64,000 nucleotides of DNA from Yinghuangia aomiensis (GTDB taxonomy: Bacteria; Actinomycetota; Actinomycetes; Streptomycetales; Streptomycetaceae): positions 1-64,000 of the forward strand of contig NZ_BAABHS010000031.1 in assembly GCF_039542225.1 (NCBI RefSeq), written 5' to 3'. The position numbers were made by a program, and so were the translations under genes. Below the pieces are notes generated by a model. The model was given only the letters and a program-made list of their open reading frames with translations, did not search any database and had not been told where the DNA came from. Below, one piece after another: positions 8,219 through 17,857 of this stretch. Every line of letters begins with the position of its first letter. Within the stretch, counting starts at the first letter, position 1.

Positions 8219-9205
8219 ATGACCGAACACGACATGAACCGGCGGCGTTTCCTGGTCCTCGGTGCGGGCGCGGCGGCGACCGGGCTGGCCCTGACCGCCT
8301 GCAGCGACTCCTCCGGGAGCGGGAAGGACGGCGCGGCGGGCGGTGCGCAGCCGAGCGCGAGCGTGTCCGCGGGCGGTTCCGCCGGTACGGCGCAGTGCGT
8401 GCTGTCCACGAACGTCACCCAGGGCCCGTACTACCTGGACAAAGCGCTGGTCAGACGCGACATCCGGGAAGGGAAGGCCGGGGTGCCGCTCACCGTGCGC
8501 CTGACCGTGCAGGACACGACGGCTTCCTGCAATCCGGTGGCCGGCGCCGCCGTGGAGATCTGGCACTGCGACGCGTGGGGGTACTACTCGGGCTACACCA
8601 CGGCGAGCCCGGGCGGGAACGCGCCGGCGGAGAGCGAGGACACCAGCGGCGCGAACGACAAAACGTATCTGCGCGGCTACCAGATCGCCGGCGCGGACGG
8701 CGTCGTCGAGTTCGCCACGATCGTGCCGGGCTGGTACACGCCGCGCGTCACGCACATCCACGTCAAGGTGCACACCGGCGGGCAGCAGGCCGACGGCACC
8801 TACCAAGGCGGCAAGACGAACTTCACCGGGCAGTTGTTCTTCGACGACGCGATCGGCGAGGCGGTCTACAAGCTCGCCCCGTACACCCGGCACACCGGCA
8901 CGCCGACCAAGCTGGCGGGCGACATGGTCTACACGGGCGGCGGCGCGAAGGACGGCCTGATGACGGTCACGGCGGTCGACTCCGCCGACCCCGCGGCCGG
9001 GTACGTCGGCACCCTCACCCTCGGCATCGACCCGTCCGCGAACCGGACGGACGGCGGCGGGCAGGCCCCCGGCGGCGCATCCGGCGGCGGGGCACCCGGC
9101 GGACAACCGCCCGGGGGCGGACAACCGCCGACCGGCCAACCGCCCACCGGCCAACCCCCGCAAGGCGGGCAACCGCCGGAAGGCGCACAGCCTCCGGCCG
9201 GATAG
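8219..9205 (+). CDS. Tat-exported intradiol ring-cleavage dioxygenase-like lipoprotein
   Basis: A 328-residue protein beginning with a twin-arginine type signal (NRRRFLVLGAGAAATGLALT) and a lipobox-like LTAC. The middle is an intradiol dioxygenase fold: WHCDAWGYYSGY supplies one Tyr ligand, PGWYTPRVTHIHVKVH supplies a second Tyr and two His, the usual Fe(III) 2-His-2-Tyr set. The last 50 residues are a Gly/Pro/Gln tail with repeated QPPTG units. Secreted members of this family are widespread in streptomycetes and act on catecholic compounds; the actual substrate here is unknown. Confidence 0.88.
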   Translation: MTEHDMNRRRFLVLGAGAAATGLALTACSDSSGSGKDGAAGGAQPSASVSAGGSAGTAQCVLSTNVTQGPYYLDKALVRRDIREGKAGVPLTVRLTVQDTTASCNPVAGAAVEIWHCDAWGYYSGYTTASPGGNAPAESEDTSGANDKTYLRGYQIAGADGVVEFATIVPGWYTPRVTHIHVKVHTGGQQADGTYQGGKTNFTGQLFFDDAIGEAVYKLAPYTRHTGTPTKLAGDMVYTGGGAKDGLMTVTAVDSADPAAGYVGTLTLGIDPSANRTDGGGQAPGGASGGGAPGGQPPGGGQPPTGQPPTGQPPQGGQPPEGAQPPAG

Positions 9206-9271
9206 CGCGCCCGACCGGGTCCGGCCGCCTCCGCCCTGGAACCCGTCGCCGCGGCACGCCATGATCGACCG

Positions 9272-9955
9272 ATGCACTTCCTCACCGCACTCGACCTCGA
9301 CGGCTTCACCCCGGTCCCGGACCGGCCGGACTTCTGGACGGACGACGCCGGCAGCGTGCTCAGCGTCCACGAATTCGGCCTGGTCCCGGACGTGCCCGCG
9401 GCCCTCGACGACCTTGCCTCGCTGCGTCGCCTCAACACGCTGGACGCGGCCGGGCAGGGCGTCGCGGCCATCGAGATCGACGTGGTCGCCGTCGACGGGC
9501 TTCCGGCGATGCGCCAGGTGCTGAAGACCCGGATCCCGGGCCGCGACCACGGGCTCGTGTTCATCGGCTCCTTCACCCTCCCCCGCGCCGACCGCAGCGT
9601 GGTCGTCAAGGTGCAGGCCGCCGAGCAGGGCATGACCGGCCTGCGCGAGGCCTTGGTGTTCAACTCCCTGGGCGCCCCCGACAAGGTGTTCCTGCCGCAC
9701 CCCTACGCGCCCGACGCGCAACTCCCCCTCCCCTACAGCGCGGCCGACGCCCCCGAGTGGGACGCCCGGTTCCCCGACCACCCGCTCACCCGGGTCCGGG
9801 CCGTGCTCGCCCGGCAGGCCGCCGCGGTCCGCGTTGCGGAAACGTTCCGGTCCACGGCGCCGTTCGTCCCGGCGCAGACCGGCGGCTCCGCGGCCCCGGA
9901 CGCGGCCCCGGCCCCGCACGCGGACGCCGAGCGGCGCTGGTTCCGCCGCGGCTGA
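9272..9955 (+). CDS. Hypothetical protein
   Basis: A 227-residue soluble protein that I do not recognise beyond being the kind of conserved hypothetical seen in actinomycetes. It has no signal peptide or membrane segment. The first 150 residues alternate beta/alpha (FIGSFTLPRADRSVVVKVQA, then EQGMTGLREALVFNSLG). The last 30 are Ala/Pro-rich and probably disordered. It is on the same strand as, and 121 bp upstream of, the Ser/Thr kinase gene, but no functional link can be shown. Confidence 0.75.
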   Translation: MHFLTALDLDGFTPVPDRPDFWTDDAGSVLSVHEFGLVPDVPAALDDLASLRRLNTLDAAGQGVAAIEIDVVAVDGLPAMRQVLKTRIPGRDHGLVFIGSFTLPRADRSVVVKVQAAEQGMTGLREALVFNSLGAPDKVFLPHPYAPDAQLPLPYSAADAPEWDARFPDHPLTRVRAVLARQAAAVRVAETFRSTAPFVPAQTGGSAAPDAAPAPHADAERRWFRRG

Positions 9956-10076
9956 ACGGGCGTTCGGCCGCGGCGCGGGCGCGGTCATCCGAGGGTTTTC
10001 CCCGGCCTCCCGCCCCGCGCCACACCGTAGGGTCGAGGGCGGAGCAGGTCCGGGCACGACCCGGGTGAGGAGGAAC

Positions 10077-11816
10077 ATGAGGTCTCTCGGGGCCGACGAT
10101 CCGCGTCGGCTCGGCACGTACCGCGTGCTGGCGCTGCTCGGTTCGGGCGGCATGGGGCGCGTCTACGTGGGCCGCAGCCGTACCGGGCGCACCGTCGCGC
10201 TCAAGGTGGTGCACCCGGGCTACGCCGACGACCCGGGCTTCCGCAGCCGGTTCCGCCGCGAGGTCGAGTCCGCGCGGCGGGTCGCCGGGGTGTGGACGGC
10301 GCCGGTGCTGGACGCCGACACCGAGGGCGAGCGGCCGTGGCTGGCGACCGGCTACGTCCCCGGCGTCTCCCTGCACGAGGCGGTCGCCACACGCGGTCCC
10401 CTGCCCGAACCCGCGGTGCGGGTCCTCGCCGGCGGTCTCGCCGCGGCGCTCACCGCGATCCACGAAGCGGGCGTCGTGCACCGGGACCTGAAGCCGTCGA
10501 ACGTGATGGTGTCGCCGGACGGCCCGCGCGTGATCGACTTCGGCATCTCGCGCGCCATGGACGCCACCGTGCTCACCGGCACGGACACGATCCTCGGCTC
10601 GCCGGGCTTCCTCTCCCCCGAACAGGTCCGCGGCGAACCGATCGGCCCGGCCGCGGACGTCTTCGCGCTCGGCGCGGTGCTCGCGTACGCCGCGACCGGC
10701 ACCGGCCCCTTCGGCGACGGCAACGCGCAGGCCCTGCTGTTCCGTCTCATCGCCCAGGAACCCCAGCTCGACGACGTCCCCGAAGCACTGCGCCCGATCG
10801 TCGAGGCCTGCCTGGCCAAGGACCCGGCCGACCGCCCGACGCCCGGCGAAGTCCGGCGCGCGGCCGTCCCGGACGGTGACATCGACGCGCTGCTCGCCGC
10901 GGCGTGGCTGCCGCCGGAGGTGGCCAACGACGTCAGCCGCCGCGCGGTGGCGCTGCTGGAACTGGAACACGACGCGGAGGATCCGGGCAACGCGGCAGAG
11001 ACGGACACCGCCTACGTCGGCGCACCCGAACCCTCCGAGCCTTCCGGACCCGCGGACGCCGTGCCCGACTGGGCGCGGGACAAGGTCACCGCACCGGGGC
11101 CGGACGCGCTGCCGACGCAGGGCCGGGACGCCGGATCACCGCGGGCCGCGGGGCCGGGTCCCTACGACGCCCGGCCGTTCGGGGATCCGCCGCGGCACCC
11201 GCCGGGCGAGGGCGAGCAGCGCGACAAACCGACGTGGCAGCGGCTCGTCCCGTACGTCACCGTGCTCGTGATCGGCGGTATCGCCGCCGGGATCTACTTC
11301 GCCACCGGCGACAACGGCACCGACGACGGCGGGTCCGGGGCGTCGACGCCGACCCCCACCGCTCCGGCCACGGCCGCCGTCACGCCGGTCACCGGCGGGG
11401 GGAACGGCACGCCGTCGCCCCCGCCTTCCACGGCTCCGCCGGGGCTGCCGACCGGGCAAGGCAGCCTCCCGGCCGCCCTCGTCGGCACGTGGACCGGCAC
11501 GGCGACGACGCGGGACGGGGTCCTCAAGGAACAGGTCACCATCACCGTGAGCGCCGGCAAGTACGGCGACGTCGTGGCGTCGAGCACCATGAGCGCCTAC
11601 GGCATCGAGTGCAAGGGCAACATGAAGCTCACCGGCGTCGACGGAAACGCGGTGAAGCTGACCGATGTCCAGGGCAGCGGCAACGCGGCCAACCCGTTCT
11701 GCACGAGCGGCGGCGACATCACGCTGTCGCTCCGCTCGGACGGCAAGCTCCAGTTCACCGCGGTCGACGTCAACACCGGCAACCCGACGGGACCGCTGGA
11801 CAGGACGCCCGGCTGA
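10077..11816 (+). CDS. Membrane-anchored Ser/Thr protein kinase (Pkn type)
   Basis: A 579-residue Hanks-type kinase. Residues 1-260 hold the catalytic domain: LLGSGGMGRVYVG (P-loop), Lys in VALKVV (~42), HRDLKPSN (~135-142), DFGIS, and SPEQVRG in the activation segment. A Pro/Asp-rich juxtamembrane stretch precedes one TM helix at ~392-410 (YVTVLVIGGIAAGIYFA). The extracellular part is a Thr/Pro-rich linker plus a ~110-residue beta-rich sensor beginning LVGTWTGTATTRDG. The ATG at 10077 has GAGGAGGAAC just ahead. The ligand and targets are unknown. Confidence 0.93.
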   Translation: MRSLGADDPRRLGTYRVLALLGSGGMGRVYVGRSRTGRTVALKVVHPGYADDPGFRSRFRREVESARRVAGVWTAPVLDADTEGERPWLATGYVPGVSLHEAVATRGPLPEPAVRVLAGGLAAALTAIHEAGVVHRDLKPSNVMVSPDGPRVIDFGISRAMDATVLTGTDTILGSPGFLSPEQVRGEPIGPAADVFALGAVLAYAATGTGPFGDGNAQALLFRLIAQEPQLDDVPEALRPIVEACLAKDPADRPTPGEVRRAAVPDGDIDALLAAAWLPPEVANDVSRRAVALLELEHDAEDPGNAAETDTAYVGAPEPSEPSGPADAVPDWARDKVTAPGPDALPTQGRDAGSPRAAGPGPYDARPFGDPPRHPPGEGEQRDKPTWQRLVPYVTVLVIGGIAAGIYFATGDNGTDDGGSGASTPTPTAPATAAVTPVTGGGNGTPSPPPSTAPPGLPTGQGSLPAALVGTWTGTATTRDGVLKEQVTITVSAGKYGDVVASSTMSAYGIECKGNMKLTGVDGNAVKLTDVQGSGNAANPFCTSGGDITLSLRSDGKLQFTAVDVNTGNPTGPLDRTPG

Positions 11817-11820
11817 TCGA

Positions 11821-11838
11821 CCGGCCCCGCCCGCCCCG

Positions 11839-11850
<12 letters not shown>
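11821..11850. terminator. Weak hairpin between convergent kinase and psuG
   Basis: CCGGCCC (11821-11827) can pair with GGGCCGG (11844-11850) around a 16-base loop, overlapping the last codons of psuG. It may terminate the kinase transcript; the stem is short. Confidence 0.35.
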
Positions 11851-12767
<917 letters not shown>

Positions 12768-12771
<4 letters not shown>

Positions 12772-13958
12772 TGGTGCTCCTGGTGCTCGTGGCGGGGTCG
12801 GAGGTGCGGAGTCGCGGAGTCGCGGGTCCAGGCCGGGGTCGGCCGGCGGTCGGTGCGCTCGGCGAGGGCTTGGGCGAGCAGGCGCGGCGACAGGTCGGGG
12901 CGGACGGTGTGCGCGCTTTCGATGGTCAGCGCGGCGGCCGCGGTGCCGTGCTCGACGGCCTGCCGCGGGGCGTGCCCGGCCAGCAGCGCGTGCGCGAACG
13001 CGGCGAGCATCGCGTCGCCCGCGCCGGTGACGTCCTCGACGGCCGCGGACAGCGCCGGGACGAAGGCGGGTTCGTCGTCCACGCTGCTCAGCAGGCTGCC
13101 GCGGGAGCCGAGGCGGACCCACACGTGCGCCACGCCGCGCTCGTGCAGACTCGCCGCGGCGGCCAGGAGTTCCGCGTCGGTGCCGCTGGGCAGACCGGTC
13201 AGCGCGGTGAGTTCCTCGCGGTTCGGGGTGACGGCGAACAGCGGGCGGTCCGCGGCGATCAGCGGGGCCAGCACGGCGGCCTTCGGCACGCTCACCGGCT
13301 CGAAGAGGGCGGGTACGCCTGCGGCGAGCGCGAGGTCGAGGGCGTGCGAGGCGGTCGCTGTGGAGAGGTTGCCGTCGACCACGAGGAGCCCGGCGTGCGC
13401 GAGGAGTTCGCGCAGCGGGCCGAGGTGTTCCGGCATGAGGTTACCGGTGGCGGTCATGTCGGCGACGGCGAGCACGAGTTCGCCGGTGGCGTCGAGGACG
13501 GCGGTGTAGGTGCCGGTCGGATGCCCGCTGCGGTGCACGTGGTCGAGCCGGACCCCCGCCGCGGACGTGTCGGCGAGCAGCCGCTCCCCCATCGCGTCGT
13601 TGCCGACCGCGGCGACCAGGTACGTGGGGGTGCCGAGCCGGGCGAGGTTCTCCGCGATGTTGCGGCCCACCCCGCCGGCCGCCATCGAGCCCGAGCCCGG
13701 ATTGCTGGTGGCGAGGATCGCGGGGGCGGCGCTGCGCGCCTTGATGTCCAGGTTCGCGCCTCCGATCACCACGGCGGACGGCTCCTCGCTGAGGATGTAG
13801 CCGCGGCCCCGGAGCACGCCCTTGCGGGTGAGATGCGACAGATGCACGTTGACCGCCGCACGCGTGGTGCCCAGGCGGTCGGCGATCTCGGCAGGCGCGA
13901 GGAGGGGGTCGACCCGCAGCAGGTCGACGATCTCACGCTCTCGGTCGGTCAGGGCCAT
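12768..13958 (-). CDS. psuK: Pseudouridine kinase with N-terminal winged-helix domain
   Basis: A 396-residue fusion. Residues 1-58 are a winged helix (LTDREREIVDLLRVDPLLAP, then TTRAAVNVHLSHLTRKGVL). From ~62 on it is a PfkB/ribokinase-fold sugar kinase, with GGANLDIKA, AAGGVGRNIAENLARLG and the anion-hole/catalytic motif DVTGAGDAML. It phosphorylates pseudouridine for PsuG, which follows with a GTGA overlap. The DNA-binding front end is known in actinobacterial PsuK-like kinases and suggests that the enzyme may also control its own operon. A TAAAG-CTC-CTTTA palindrome lies 12 bases upstream of the start codon. Confidence 0.9.
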
Positions 13959-14303
13959 GTTTAGAAGAGTAAAGCTCCTTTAGATATGTATGCAAACACG
14001 AGAGTCGAATGCTGGGCGGGCACGGAGGCTTCCAGACCGAGGCCGCCGGGACGGGAGGCGGGTCGGGCCGGCCGGGTCGGGCTGGAGGGGCGGGGTGAAG
14101 CGCGAGGGCGGGGCGCGGAGCCGTCCAAGCCGACGCGGCCACAGCGGGAAGCGAGGCCGGGTGGGGCCGGAGGGACGGAGGGACGGAGCGGGACGGGCGC
14201 GGCGGCGCTGCGGACTGGGGGCGGTTGGGCCGGGGCGGACACCGGGACACCGGGACACCGGGCGGTCGCTTCGCGCCCCTTCCCCTTGCACCGCCGCGCC
14301 GCC
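13959..14303. other. Gene-free stretch upstream of psuK
   Basis: No convincing gene. The part nearest psuK is AT-richer and holds the TAAAG palindrome. The remainder is purine-rich on the plus strand, with short tandem repeats: GGAGGGAC twice at 14169-14184 and ACACCGGG three times at 14239-14262. Open frames here are low-complexity Pro/Arg strings and look like chance. Confidence 0.6.
13970..13982. promoter_or_regulatory. Palindrome TAAAG-CTC-CTTTA upstream of psuK
   Basis: A perfect 5-bp inverted repeat with a 3-bp centre in an AT-rich patch starting 12 bases upstream of the psuK ATG. Its place suggests an operator, possibly for the winged-helix domain of PsuK itself. The same bases contain AAAGGAG on the minus strand, which is too far from the ATG to be a normal ribosome site. 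Confidence 0.45.
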
Positions 14304-15533
14304 TCACGCCTGCCGCGCCGCCTCCGTCACCTCCGCCGCCGTCCGATAGCGCCCCGGCTCCGTGACCAAAGACCTCGCCAACGCCAGCGCGCGGCGTTCC
14401 GCGGCCGCGCGGGTCGCCGGGTCCTTCAGCGTGGTGAAGTCGTCCGGGCGGGCGAAGCCGATCACGCGGCGGAGGATCTCGGCGCCGCAGAAGCCCAGGG
14501 ACTCGGCGAACAGCGCATCGAGGTAGCGCTGCCGTTCGGGTTCCAGATCGACGCCGTCGAAGAGCGCCGCCGGGTAGGCGTCCCCGGCCGCCCGCGTCCG
14601 CCACAGCTCCGCGAACCGGGCGCGGAAGCCCTCCCACACCTCCTCGACCGCCGACAGCAGCCACGCGCGCTGCGCCGCCCGCTCCGGCCCGTGCGCGCCC
14701 GCCGCGAAGTAGCCGATGAGCAGGTGCGCCAGCAGCGTGCCGATGTCGAACCCCATCGGCCCGTAGCATGCGAACTCCTGGTCGATCACGGCGATTCCGT
14801 CGGCCGAGACCATGATCGACCCGGTGTGCAGATCACCGTGCAGCAGCGCGTCCCGCGACGACAGATAGCGGGACTTCAGGCGGGACACGGCCAGCTTCAG
14901 CTCGGTGTCGTCACGCAACCGCCTTACGTCGTCGTCGAGTTCCGGACTGGTCCACCGGTTCCGCGGGTGCGGCAGGTAGATCTCGGTGAAGACCATGTCC
15001 TCCATGATCCGGCACATGGCCGTGTTGGTCTCGAAGAACGCGGCCAGCTCGCGCTTCCGGGTCGCGGTCAGCGCAAGATCGGAGGTGCCGAAGAGGGTGT
15101 CCGCCAGATAGCGCGCGGCCTGCGCGGCGAAGTGCGGGTGGAGGGCTCCGTCGACCAGCTCGCCGCGCATGACGGTGTGACCTTCGAGGAAATCGACGGC
15201 GAGCAGGTGGGATTCGGCGTCGACGTACCACGGCTTCGGAACGAACTCGGGTGCATGTAGGCGGTGTTCCACGACGGCCCGGTGCTCGAACAGGACACGG
15301 CGCGGGGTCAGGGCCCAGCTCGGTCCCGCGACGCGCACGTACGGCGGGGCCTGCTTCACGCAGACGGCGCCGTTCGGGCCGCGGACGACGTACACGAAAT
15401 TGACGTTGCCGTCGCCGATTTCCCGGACCGACCAGCGTGCCGGGTCGCCCCCGAGCCGGTCGGCCAGCGCGGGATGCCCGGCGAGGTGCCCCAGCAGAGC
15501 GGCGGGGTCGGTCGGGGCGGCGGGGTCGGTCAT
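14304..15533 (-). CDS. mtnK: S-methyl-5-thioribose kinase
   Basis: A 409-residue protein of the APH/choline kinase fold that matches methylthioribose kinase: IGDGNVNFVYVVRG near residue 38, VCVKQAPPYVRVAGPSWALT, the catalytic loop LLHGDLHTGSIMV (~230-240) and the metal-binding VIDQEFACYGPMGFDIG. It phosphorylates methylthioribose in methionine salvage from polyamine or S-adenosylmethionine by-products. The ATG at 15533 has GAGGAGGACC ahead. The usual partner mtnA is not adjacent. It instead follows an amine-oxidase-like gene by 35 bp, probably in one transcript. Confidence 0.92.
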   Translation of the reverse strand: MTDPAAPTDPAALLGHLAGHPALADRLGGDPARWSVREIGDGNVNFVYVVRGPNGAVCVKQAPPYVRVAGPSWALTPRRVLFEHRAVVEHRLHAPEFVPKPWYVDAESHLLAVDFLEGHTVMRGELVDGALHPHFAAQAARYLADTLFGTSDLALTATRKRELAAFFETNTAMCRIMEDMVFTEIYLPHPRNRWTSPELDDDVRRLRDDTELKLAVSRLKSRYLSSRDALLHGDLHTGSIMVSADGIAVIDQEFACYGPMGFDIGTLLAHLLIGYFAAGAHGPERAAQRAWLLSAVEEVWEGFRARFAELWRTRAAGDAYPAALFDGVDLEPERQRYLDALFAESLGFCGAEILRRVIGFARPDDFTTLKDPATRAAAERRALALARSLVTEPGRYRTAAEVTEAARQA

Positions 15534-15568
15534 GGTCCTCCTCGTCGGTGGGATGTGGCGCTGCCGGG

Positions 15569-17080
15569 CTACCCGAGCCACGGCGGTTCCGGCAGGCCCA
15601 GGTGGTCCCGCAGGACGTCCTCCGCGCAGCCGAGGACGCCGGGGATCGAGCCGGGGTCGCCGGTCCAGCAGTCGCTGACGACGTACACGGCTTCCCCGGG
15701 CACCGGCGCCCGCATGCGCGGGGCGACCTGCCCGGGGGAACGCCCGGTCCGCCACACGTGCCACGCCGCGGCGTGCCGCGGACCCGCCCAGTCCTGCAGG
15801 CAGGCCGCCACCGGCGGCGGGGCGTCGACGCCGTGCATGCGGCAGAGCAGCCGGTGGGCGTGGGCGACGGCCGCGGCCGGGGCGGGCGGGGCGTCGGCGA
15901 AGCCCGTCCCGTCCGCGGGGTCGACCGGGTAGCGCTCGGGATCGGCGGCGAAGCGGTCCCACATCGCGGTCGACGGCCCGCTGGGGTAGGCGGCGAGCAG
16001 CAGGTGGGACGCGCCGCCGGGGGCGTACCACACTTGGCGCAGCGGGAGTTCAGTGGTGCTGCGTCCTTCGGTGACGCCGCAGGCCTGCCACCAGGGCTCG
16101 GGGTAGGCGAGGAAGAGCTTCAGGGCGCGGACCGGTTGCACGGCGGCCAGGTCCGCACGCCACTGCGGCCTCAGCCGCGCGGCCAGGTGTGGCGCAAACT
16201 CGATGGCCTGGAGTGCGGCTTGCGGGAGGGCGAGAACGACCGCGTCGGCGGTGGCGCACTCGCGTCCGCCGGTGTCTCTTCCCGCGAAATCCTCGACGGC
16301 GAAGGTGAGTTCATAACGCTTTCCGGTCGTCTCGAGACGCACCAGACGGTGTCCCAGGCGGGTTCGGCCGCCCGCACCCGCGCAGCGGGTGGCCAGAATC
16401 GTCGGCAGGGCCTGCATGCCGCACGACAGGGCGACGTAGTGGGCGTCGGGCGGCGTGTCGAACAGGACGTCGATCCACTCGGCCGCGCCGCCGGTGTGCA
16501 CGTCGTAACCGCCGGTGTGCGTGATGCGGCGCACGGCGTCGGGAGTGAGCGCGGCATCGAGCAGCCGCGGCCAGGAAACCCGGCGCAGCGGCACGCCGTG
16601 CACCGCGGCCGTGTGGACGGCCGCCCGGTAGGCGGCGTGCTCGTGCACCGCAGCGGCTTCCCGGCCCCCGCCGCGCGCCGCATGGAAGGCGGCCCGCATC
16701 CGCGCGAAGCCCGGCACGGCGGCCTCGACCGCCCGCGCCACCAGCATGTCGGCATCGCTGTCCGGCATCGCGGCCAGGTCGCGGCGGCGGCGCAGTCCGC
16801 CGTGCGTATGCGCGAACGTCTCGGGGCGGCCGAAGGGGAACGGCTCGAGCGCGGCGGCCAGCCCCAGGTGCTCGACCAACGCCATCACCGCGGCCGCCTC
16901 GGTGTTGAGCCGCATCGCGCCCAACTCGGCCCACCCGCCCGCGCGCAGCGGAGCGGAACGGATGCGGCCGCCGATGCGGTACGTGCGTTCGTACACCGCG
17001 ACACGGCGCCCGGCCGCGGCGAGCCGGTACGCGGCGTAGCATCCGCCGAACCCGGCGCCCACGACGGCGACTTCGGTCAT
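15569..17080 (-). CDS. FAD-dependent amine oxidase-like protein
   Basis: A 503-residue flavoprotein. The N-terminal dinucleotide fold reads EVAVVGAGFGGCYAAYRL, followed by YERTYRIGGRIRS (the GGR motif of monoamine oxidases) and ELGAMRLN. Near the C-terminus a second FAD contact is seen at VYVVSDCWTGDPGSIPG. It belongs to the flavin amine oxidase superfamily, but no residue fixes the substrate. It precedes mtnK in the same direction with a 35-bp gap. Since polyamine synthesis yields methylthioadenosine, a polyamine or sulfur-amine link is conceivable but unproven. The start at 17080 has only a G-rich leader. Confidence 0.85.
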   Translation of the reverse strand: MTEVAVVGAGFGGCYAAYRLAAAGRRVAVYERTYRIGGRIRSAPLRAGGWAELGAMRLNTEAAAVMALVEHLGLAAALEPFPFGRPETFAHTHGGLRRRRDLAAMPDSDADMLVARAVEAAVPGFARMRAAFHAARGGGREAAAVHEHAAYRAAVHTAAVHGVPLRRVSWPRLLDAALTPDAVRRITHTGGYDVHTGGAAEWIDVLFDTPPDAHYVALSCGMQALPTILATRCAGAGGRTRLGHRLVRLETTGKRYELTFAVEDFAGRDTGGRECATADAVVLALPQAALQAIEFAPHLAARLRPQWRADLAAVQPVRALKLFLAYPEPWWQACGVTEGRSTTELPLRQVWYAPGGASHLLLAAYPSGPSTAMWDRFAADPERYPVDPADGTGFADAPPAPAAAVAHAHRLLCRMHGVDAPPPVAACLQDWAGPRHAAAWHVWRTGRSPGQVAPRMRAPVPGEAVYVVSDCWTGDPGSIPGVLGCAEDVLRDHLGLPEPPWLG

Positions 17081-17188
17081 CCCCCGACCCCCCGTTACCG
17101 GCCATTCCTCCGGCAGGCCTTTACCGTTCCGTACCCGGGATGCAACATCGAGTAAGCAAATACGTTGTTGTCGACATCGGGGGCACAC

Positions 17189-17857
17189 GTGATCTTCCGG
17201 ACCGACGTACTCGCCCAAGCGCCTTCCGCCTACGACGCATTGTCCGAGTACTTCCGGGATATCCGGGCCTTCTACGAAGTGGTCGGCGTCCGCTTCGCGA
17301 TTCCCGAGTACGGGGTCCGCCTCACCCCGATCGCCGGCAACGAACTGCACTCCAACGCGAACAGCTACCTGCTGTCGGACAACAGTTCGTACCCGTTCTA
17401 CCTGTGGCTGCCGACCTGGCTGGGGCGGTTCTACGTCGACGCCGACCGGGTGCCGCCGGACTGCAAGGTGGACGACTGTCCGACGGACAAGGCGGGGCTG
17501 ATCGCGTTCATCTGGCCGTGGCTCGGGTTCAACGACGCGTACGTGCAGGACGCCGACGGCCCCGAGTGCTGGTTCGGCGTCGCCGACCCGCGCCCGGACG
17601 ACCCGGACGAGACGGTGGCGACCACGTCCACCAGCCTCTTCAACTACTTCCGCATCGAGCGCACCCGCGACGACGAACGCGACGGCTGGGCGACCGGCAC
17701 CTTCGCCGGCCGCGACATCGGCTGCAACCTCACCGGCCGCTGGTACCTGCGCCGCACCCCGATGGCCGAACTGACCAGCTACTACGAGGTCGAACGCCAC
17801 ATCATCCGGCCCCTCGGCGAGAAGTTCAGCAGCCTGGCCACGACCGCGAACCCGTGA
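17189..17857 (+). CDS. Protein of unknown function, coupled to acyl-CoA-dehydrogenase-like gene
   Basis: A 222-residue protein that I cannot assign. It is rich in aromatic residues and Asp (SSYPFYLWLPTWLGRFYVDA, FIWPWLGFNDAYVQDADG) with a few Cys (PPDCKVDDC), no signal peptide and no clear membrane helix. I prefer the GTG at 17189 because GGGGG precedes it by 5 bases; a TTG at 17165 is in frame. Its TGA overlaps the next gene's GTG (GTGA), so the two products are likely made in balanced amounts. It is divergent from the amine oxidase-mtnK pair. Confidence 0.75.
   Translation: MIFRTDVLAQAPSAYDALSEYFRDIRAFYEVVGVRFAIPEYGVRLTPIAGNELHSNANSYLLSDNSSYPFYLWLPTWLGRFYVDADRVPPDCKVDDCPTDKAGLIAFIWPWLGFNDAYVQDADGPECWFGVADPRPDDPDETVATTSTSLFNYFRIERTRDDERDGWATGTFAGRDIGCNLTGRWYLRRTPMAELTSYYEVERHIIRPLGEKFSSLATTANP

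Noticed and set aside
13961..14242. Pro/Ser/Arg-rich frames on the minus strand in the psuK upstream gap
   Set aside because: Low-complexity, no ribosome site, no family resemblance; covers tandem repeats.
14304..15533. Aminoglycoside or homoserine kinase instead of mtnK
   Set aside because: The whole-length pattern, with VCVKQAPPYVRV and FACYGPMGFDIG, is specific to methylthioribose kinase.
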